From: Deinandra increscens subsp. villosa
Taxonomy: Eukaryota > Streptophyta > Magnoliopsida > Asterales > Asteraceae
Reading direction: 5' to 3'
Length of the DNA stretch: 64,000 nucleotides
Assembly: GCA_039602395.1 (NCBI GenBank)
Contig: JBCNJP010000019.1
Span: forward strand, 4,842,335 to 4,906,334
Position numbers and translations under genes: made by a program. This document shows, piece by piece, positions 60,101-64,000 of the stretch (the first letter of the stretch is position 1; each line of letters opens with the position of its first letter). The notes below the pieces were generated by a model. That model saw only the letters and a program-made list of their open reading frames with translations, did no database searches and had not been told where the DNA came from.

Positions 60101-60636
60101 ATTGGAAGAAAAAAACCCCGTTTTTAGTTAACATGTTAAACTAAATCCTTTTTATAACATATTTTTAGTTATGTTTTAGACAAACCAGTAAATTAATATA
60201 ATCAAATTTAGAACCCAAATTTGAAATAAGCTAATTCATGAAGAAAAAAAAAACTCATAATTGTTATTTATTATAATATAGAAAAGATGGAAGATGAGAG
60301 ATGATGAAGGAGGTCGTTCAAATAAAAAGAGAGATGAGGGAGGAGAGATGAGAGAGAAATGATGAATAAGTTAAAAACTATGACAAGGAGAGAGGAAAGA
60401 GAAATTATAAAGGATGAGAGAGGAGAGAGGAGAGATGAGATCTACATAGTACACAAAGTATTCTTTATAAATCTTGAGAAAAAGGTTGTCAGGTTGAAGG
60501 AAAATGGGAGATAGAGTAAATGTCCATTTTGCCCTTTTGCTTATTATAGAAAAATGGTGATGTGGATCAAGGAGGTCCTTTCATTTGGGTTCTATGGATT
60601 CCTTCACTTAAGAAGGTTTCTATTTTAACCTTCCCC
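57167..60636. mobile_element. 3.47-kb element with 45-bp inverted ends in (TA)n/(GA)n context
   Basis: The left end contains TAAAATGGAAACCTTGTTGA, then CAAGGAAACCATGAAACCC. The reverse complement of the right end has TAAAATAGAAACCTTCTTAA, then GAAGGAATCCATAGAACCC. It lies between (TA)n(GA)n and (TA)n. A GC-rich leader-like stretch (57550-57790) ends at donor-like GTATGT. The right half is satellite-like. No transposase was recognised. The start of a related element is at 61164. Confidence 0.65.
58430..59930 (+). repeat. degenerate tandem array of ACATATGTTACAAGTTG-type units, about 60-110 bp
   Basis: ACATATGTTACAAGTTGTTA, CATGTGTAGCTCAAATAAAC and TTTTTGTCTATATAAC recur in this order with irregular spacing. 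ACATATGT is palindromic. Confidence 0.75.
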
Positions 60637-60649
60637 TATATATATATAT

Positions 60650-60900
60650 TGCGGATCAAGGAGTCGAGTTATCCTACATCCAGCAAAAACGCTACATCCA
60701 TTGCGGATTGATCTGGGGCGTCCATCAAGATCATCCAACAGCCAAGATCTATGGTGTTTCCGCCTATGGCGTTTTCGGTGGGAAAAAAAAACACCATAGG
60801 CGGAAACACCATAGATCATGGCTGTTGGATGATCTTGATGGACGCCCCAGATCAATCCGCAATGGATGTAGCGTTTTTGCTTGATGTATTTTACCCTAAA

Positions 60901-60902
<2 letters not shown>
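60650..60902. mobile_element. near-perfect fold-back element (about 100-bp arms) between (TA)n runs
   Basis: GGCGGAAACACCATAGAT in the right arm is the inverse of ATCTATGGTGTTTCCGCC in the left. The match continues through GGACGCCCCAGATCAATC and GCGTTTTTGCT. Arms lie at about 60680-60779 and 60790-60889, with a loop of only some ten bases. Confidence 0.85.
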
Positions 60903-60940
<38 letters not shown>

Positions 60941-60944
<4 letters not shown>

Positions 60945-61118
60945 AAAGTTCATTGTAGACACCCATAAGTGTAGACAGATAGACACCCTTTTTCACCTAG
61001 ATCTCTTGATCTAATGGTTGTGATTAATTTCTTTTTTCTTTTTCTTTTTCTCATTAATTAGAAACTTTCACATGTGAAAAAGAGCTATTTCACATGCGAG
61101 TGCTCAATGAACCTCACC
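60941..61118. mobile_element. second copy of element c between (TA)n runs
   Basis: GTGAAAAGTTCATTGTAGAC to ATGAACCTCACC, closely similar to 56679-56860, with a short deletion near the right end. TA runs lie at 60903-60940 and 61119-61140, then (GA)n to 61163. Confidence 0.8.
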
Positions 61119-61163
<45 letters not shown>

Positions 61164-62260
61164 GAATGATAAAATGAAAACCTCTCCGAGTTTGGAAAAC
61201 CGTGAAAACCAAGTTAAAAATTTCATTATTTGTTCCGATTTTTTTATTATGGCTCTCTAAGTTAAAAAAAACTCTCTTTATTCAAAAAGTAAAAAAAAAT
61301 GCCTAGTAAATTTAAAAAATATATATATATTTTATAACCGATGTTACATATGTAACAGTACCCTGTGATATAACATTACCAAATATTTATTTTAACAGTT
61401 TTTTCTTTTATACAATTTTCACTTTCTGTACTCTATTACCATAATTTATTTTTTTAAACCCCAACCGTGTGATATATGTATTTTTTTAAAATATCAGTTG
61501 TGTGATGCACGGGGTATATAAAAACTAGTTTAAATATATAAAATACAAACATCATCATCCTCTAGCTCCCAGACCTCATTCTCGAACTCCGATGATATTA
61601 GCTCGTTTGATGTTACAAACAACCTGACTGCGACCATGTTCAAGAGGTGTCAAATACTCAAATACGTGGTGCTTGTCATTTTAAAGAAGATTTAAGTCAT
61701 GTCGATATTCAAGAGTAGGAAAGAAGTGGATGGTGGTGGTGGTTGTAACGATTGTTCTAAACTTCAAATCGTAAACCTTAAATTAGAAATTTTTGTTAAA
61801 TTAGTTTTGTTATGTTTAGACAGACGATTATGAATTTATATTTAAAGTTTGATTTTGTATAATTTACAAATAAGTCAGCTATAATAAACAGGTGGGCCGG
61901 GTGTTATATATATGACTATAACAATATCGAAAAGGAAAATTCCAGCATTTAATTATTAAGTAATGTTTTCGATCGTTTGCAAAGGCGTGACTGGCGAAAA
62001 TAAACTGTTGATCTAGGCACATCTGGGTCCCACTTTTTAATGTCATTGAAATTAAATTGAAGAATTAAGTTAATAATAATATATTATACGCGTTATTTAT
62101 AAAATTGTAGACCAATATTTATATTTTATCATCAAAGGCTTTGTTTTCCTAAGAAAGTCATACTTGAATGTTATATATGTTTTCTTTATCATGTTAAAGA
62201 CAAAATGAATTATAAAGTCATTAAATATATATGCATGGAGACTTAAACCTACTAACAACT
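61164..62260. other. start of an element related to 57167, then unrecognised AT-rich DNA
   Basis: AATGATAAAATGAAAACC and GGAAAACCGTGAAAACC match the terminal pattern of the 3.47-kb element. The other end was not found. No genes. Confidence 0.45.
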
Positions 62261-62264
62261 CCTA

Positions 62265-62525
62265 AATTTTTTTTAACGGCTAACGAATACCCTGGAAACC
62301 TCGAGAACTATTTACACCAGTTGAGCTCATTTCAGGAAAAATTCACCTCCGTGAGCGGCCGGGTGATAAAACATGAAAGCTCAGGGATCGAACATGTGAC
62401 CTCTCAGTCCCAAGTCTCCCATCATCGTCAATGATCCCTCCAAAGTTTTGCGTGTAAGAATCGAGCATATGTCTCAAGTAGAGAACATATGCTTTTTATC
62501 ACTACACCACAACGGAAGTTGCAAC
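62265..62525 (-). mobile_element. possible SINE-like remnant
   Basis: On the minus strand GACTTGGGACTGAGAGGTCA and TGTTCGATCCCTG look like a tRNA-related B-box region. No A box or target duplication established. Confidence 0.3.
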
Positions 62526-63307
62526 AACTTCAATTTTACTTTCAAAATTAGGTCATTAAGGACTCTTGATGAATTTTTTGCGATGAAATCAAATTACTTC
62601 ACGAAATTAACATAAATAATCCATCATGAATATCTATTTCTACTATCAATGGCGGAGCAAACAATATCCATAAGCCTCGGTTCTTTTAAGTATATGGTTT
62701 TCTTTGACATCAACTTTCTTTAGCCTTCTTGATATATATTTAACTTACTCGGAAGTATATTCGATCAAATAAGTTTAAACACTGACTCAAGATGGTTTTT
62801 TAAGTGGTGCGTTTTCTTCATGGTGTTTTCAGGTGAGTCAAGCCCGGATTGGCAAATCCAATATGAAAGGTTGCAATCCCATCTCAGGAGGCTCACTCGG
62901 ATATTAAAAATTTGTGATAGTTTCAAACGCCGTTAAAAAACTACTAATAATAATAATATGTACCTTGTATTACAATTAAACATTAGCATTTATAACCGGA
63001 ATCTTTAATTAGTATTTACTTATTAGTTATGTGTATCTAGTCTTTAAGTAGAACAACAATATACCTTTATCCATTTAGGAAGAAACTGAATAGACTTGGC
63101 AAACTAGAAGAAAAAGAATACTAATTTAAAAACAATAAAACGGTTGATTATTTGTATGAGAATAAAAAAAGCTAGAGTTTAAAATATTTGAAAAAAATAA
63201 AAAGATGTGGGAAAATAACTTTTTAAAAGCATATCCCGACTTTCTCTTCAATTATAACATATGAAGTCTTCCATTTACAACGCATAATCAAACAAAACAA
63301 AATAAAA
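62526..63307. other. intergenic, nothing recognised
   Basis: No supported gene, RNA or bounded element. Confidence 0.5.
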
Positions 63308-63310
63308 TAA

Positions 63311-64000
63311 GGGCATGTGGTATACCCGGTGTTGAAAGTTGGTGTTATCATACCACGTAGGCGATGACTGGATAACACAATCTTTCAACACCATGTGTGG
63401 TATACTTGGTATGATGGTGTGGTGTTGAAATATTATTTTAATAATTTATTTTTTTACTTTTTTTATATTTAAATAATACTTAAACATTTTAATTAATAAA
63501 CATTCTAATTAAAAATACTTAAACATTTTAATTAAAAATAAAACATTACAAATACTAGAAATTACAAACACTAAAAAAATAAACTACTGCGAAGATAATT
63601 TATTTCTAATCTTCTCCTTCTCCTTCTCGAAAAATTGTCGATCCTCCTCGCTCATCTTCGACGTGTCCATGCTCAACATACGCATTTGTTCAATGCGTAA
63701 TTTTTCTTTCTTCAAATCCGCTTTCTCCTTTTGAATTCGAATCTTATCCTTCCTCAACTTTGTACGTTTCATTTGCTCTTGGTTGAACAAATTAAGTTGC
63801 TCCAAGAAAGCGTCGTCTTCCTTTTTTTCTTTTTCTTGCCGTATCGCTTTTTTCTTCCCCACCGGCCTTGCCAACATCTCGGGTATCTCCTCCTCATCCT
63901 CCAAGTTGACCGTGTCGTTAAGGTCAACATTACACCGTCCCGTTGAAGCCGAACCCATAGGACTATCCATATCGGTGGATGACCGTTTCTTGCCGCTCGA
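63311..64000 (-). mobile_element. PIF/Harbinger element, one end only (continues past the window)
   Basis: TAA (63308-63310) precedes the terminus GGGCATGTGGTATACCCGG. The motif recurs as TGTGGTATACTTGG at about 63394, and TTTCAACACC/GGTGTTGAAA pairs form sub-terminal fold-backs. A second-ORF coding end follows. Confidence 0.7.
63584..64000 (-). CDS. PIF/Harbinger ORF2-like protein, C-terminal part (NAM-associated type)
   Basis: An open frame of at least 138 codons entering from the right edge; the methionine at 63970 is internal because the frame stays open to 64000 (S-S-G-K-K-R-S-S-T-D precedes it). It shows ARPVGKKKAI, then a highly charged helix (KEKADLKKEKLRIEQMRML) and a MSEEDRQFFEKEK tail. 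This is the pattern of the NAM-associated C-terminal region found in Myb/SANT-like proteins encoded by Harbinger elements, which assist the transposase in DNA binding and nuclear entry. The Myb/SANT part would lie outside the window. No break is seen in the visible part. Confidence 0.7.
   Translation of the reverse strand, partial: SSGKKRSSTDMDSPMGSASTGRCNVDLNDTVNLEDEEEIPEMLARPVGKKKAIRQEKEKKEDDAFLEQLNLFNQEQMKRTKLRKDKIRIQKEKADLKKEKLRIEQMRMLSMDTSKMSEEDRQFFEKEKEKIRNKLSSQ

Overview
The window looks like a stretch of nuclear DNA from a flowering plant. The evidence is plant gene families (PLAC8, F-box, a plant-type Borealin), AT-rich intergenic DNA, plant leader introns, and plant transposon classes (PIF/Harbinger, Mutator-like foldbacks, a Sirevirus-like Copia element, tRNA-derived SINEs). 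A eudicot is likely. The repeat style reminds me of Asteraceae, but that is an impression and not demonstrated. A 500-base N run at 42002-42501 is an assembly gap.

Layout. 1-7000 is intergenic: a 5'-truncated LINE with a 14-bp target duplication, a PIF/Harbinger-like fragment with a poly-G run, a terminal-inverted-repeat MITE at about 2.3-2.6 kb and AT-rich filler. 7.3-9.8 kb holds an intact minus-strand PLAC8-family membrane protein gene with inferred leader introns. 11.9-15.0 kb holds a six-coding-exon minus-strand gene that I read as the plant Borealin-related subunit of the chromosomal passenger complex. Its promoter and first leader exon/intron lie at 14.6-15.95 kb. This promoter module recurs at 18.7-20.3 kb and 24.2-24.9 kb, each time upstream of an intact F-box gene (17.2-18.4 and 22.8-23.9 kb, minus strand). 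A third F-box gene (20.3-21.7 kb, plus strand) is broken by one base and is present in only one repeat unit. A SINE separates the two repeat units.

From 25 kb to the end the window is almost wholly transposable elements. There are three large TG...CA LTR-like elements (25706-29432, 37302-40291, 46864-55983), two with perfect 5-bp target duplications. The second sits in the loop of a long inverted-repeat element and contains tRNA-like units. The third is split by a recently inserted non-autonomous Sirevirus-like element (49001-55330) with 445-bp LTRs that look identical, a broken gag and no pol. A bounded but dead PIF/Harbinger element lies at 33363-35153, and the coding end of another runs off the right edge. 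A Mutator-like foldback with a 9-bp target duplication lies at 44234-45994. At 56.3-61.2 kb seven element segments of four families are each joined by (TA)n runs, as if microsatellite-targeting elements had piled up.

The most notable observations are the duplicated Borealin promoter now placed in front of F-box genes, the (TA)n-joined element cluster, and the LTR-like elements that carry Pol III-like tRNA units and a shared spliced-leader architecture. Exon boundaries were inferred by eye from GT/AG sites and reading phase.
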